The notes beneath the pieces are model-generated. The model made no database searches. It saw nothing but the letters and a program-made list of their open reading frames with translations, and was not told the origin of the DNA. DNA of 64,000 nucleotides, from contig JAEWLC010000014.1 of the NCBI GenBank assembly GCA_023393475.1, positions 52,182 to 116,181 on the forward strand, in the 5' to 3' direction. Origin of the DNA: Pseudomonadota bacterium (GTDB taxonomy: Bacteria > Pseudomonadota > Alphaproteobacteria > Rhizobiales > Devosiaceae). Both the position numbers and the translations under genes were made by a program. This document shows, one piece after another, positions 63,279 through 64,000 of the stretch. Each line of letters begins with the position of its first letter. Within the stretch, counting starts at the first letter, position 1.

Positions 63279-64000
<722 letters not shown>

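Overview
The window is a high-GC chromosome segment, most likely from an alphaproteobacterium of the order Hyphomicrobiales (Devosia-like is my best guess; this is inference). The pointers are a HWE-type histidine kinase with a receiver-only partner, an AapM/BztC-type amino-acid permease, small stress proteins of the DUF2188, DUF6894 and GlsB types, and short motifs of the form GGAAC-N16/17-xxTTG upstream of stress genes, which resemble promoters of the alphaproteobacterial general-stress sigma factor EcfG. No rRNA, tRNA, CRISPR array or transposase was recognised.

Layout. (1) 30-4162: a tight three-gene operon with a GIY-YIG-like protein, a soluble AAA+/M41 (FtsH-like) protease and a tyrosine recombinase. 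(2) 4620-12920: an A+T-richer surface-polysaccharide island with three GT4-type glycosyltransferases, a Wzy-like polymerase, a Wzx-like flippase, a GT2 glycosyltransferase and a convergent FkbM methyltransferase. (3) 13187-18596: an exported protein, a ParA-like ATPase operon, a divergent unknown gene and a second tyrosine recombinase. (4) 18878-44.45 kb: a stress and detoxification island bordered by gene scars (a BRCT remnant and an ADH tail on the left, a 5'-truncated aminotransferase on the right). It carries a PoxB-like enzyme, pyrophosphatase, several SDRs, exonuclease III, YihY, Zn-ADH, DUF72, a dehalogenase-like hydrolase, a D-2-hydroxyacid dehydrogenase, large catalase, TreZ, the HWE kinase and receiver, and many small genes. 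Several of the small genes have single-base frame breaks.

(5) 44.45-47.9 kb: a rearranged amino-acid uptake locus, including an in-frame fusion of a luciferase-like monooxygenase start to the tail of an AapQ-type permease, then AapM, DUF3088 and an FAD oxidoreductase. (6) 48134-56666: exopolysaccharide genes: UDP-glucuronate epimerase, ManC, Wzc-type tyrosine autokinase, a PPP phosphatase, a second Wzy and two unknowns. (7) 56966-58777: small exported or membrane proteins and a transglutaminase-like cysteine peptidase. (8) 59103-64000: a dipeptide-type ABC importer (binding protein, two permeases, two ATPases, the last cut by the window end), with a strong hairpin after the binding-protein gene and apparently a non-canonical ATT start for the first permease.

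Regions 2 and 6 together could build, polymerise and export a capsule or exopolysaccharide. Region 4 looks like a general-stress regulon, with nine or ten genes or operons sharing the same promoter-like motif, most of them about 20-40 bases before the start codon.
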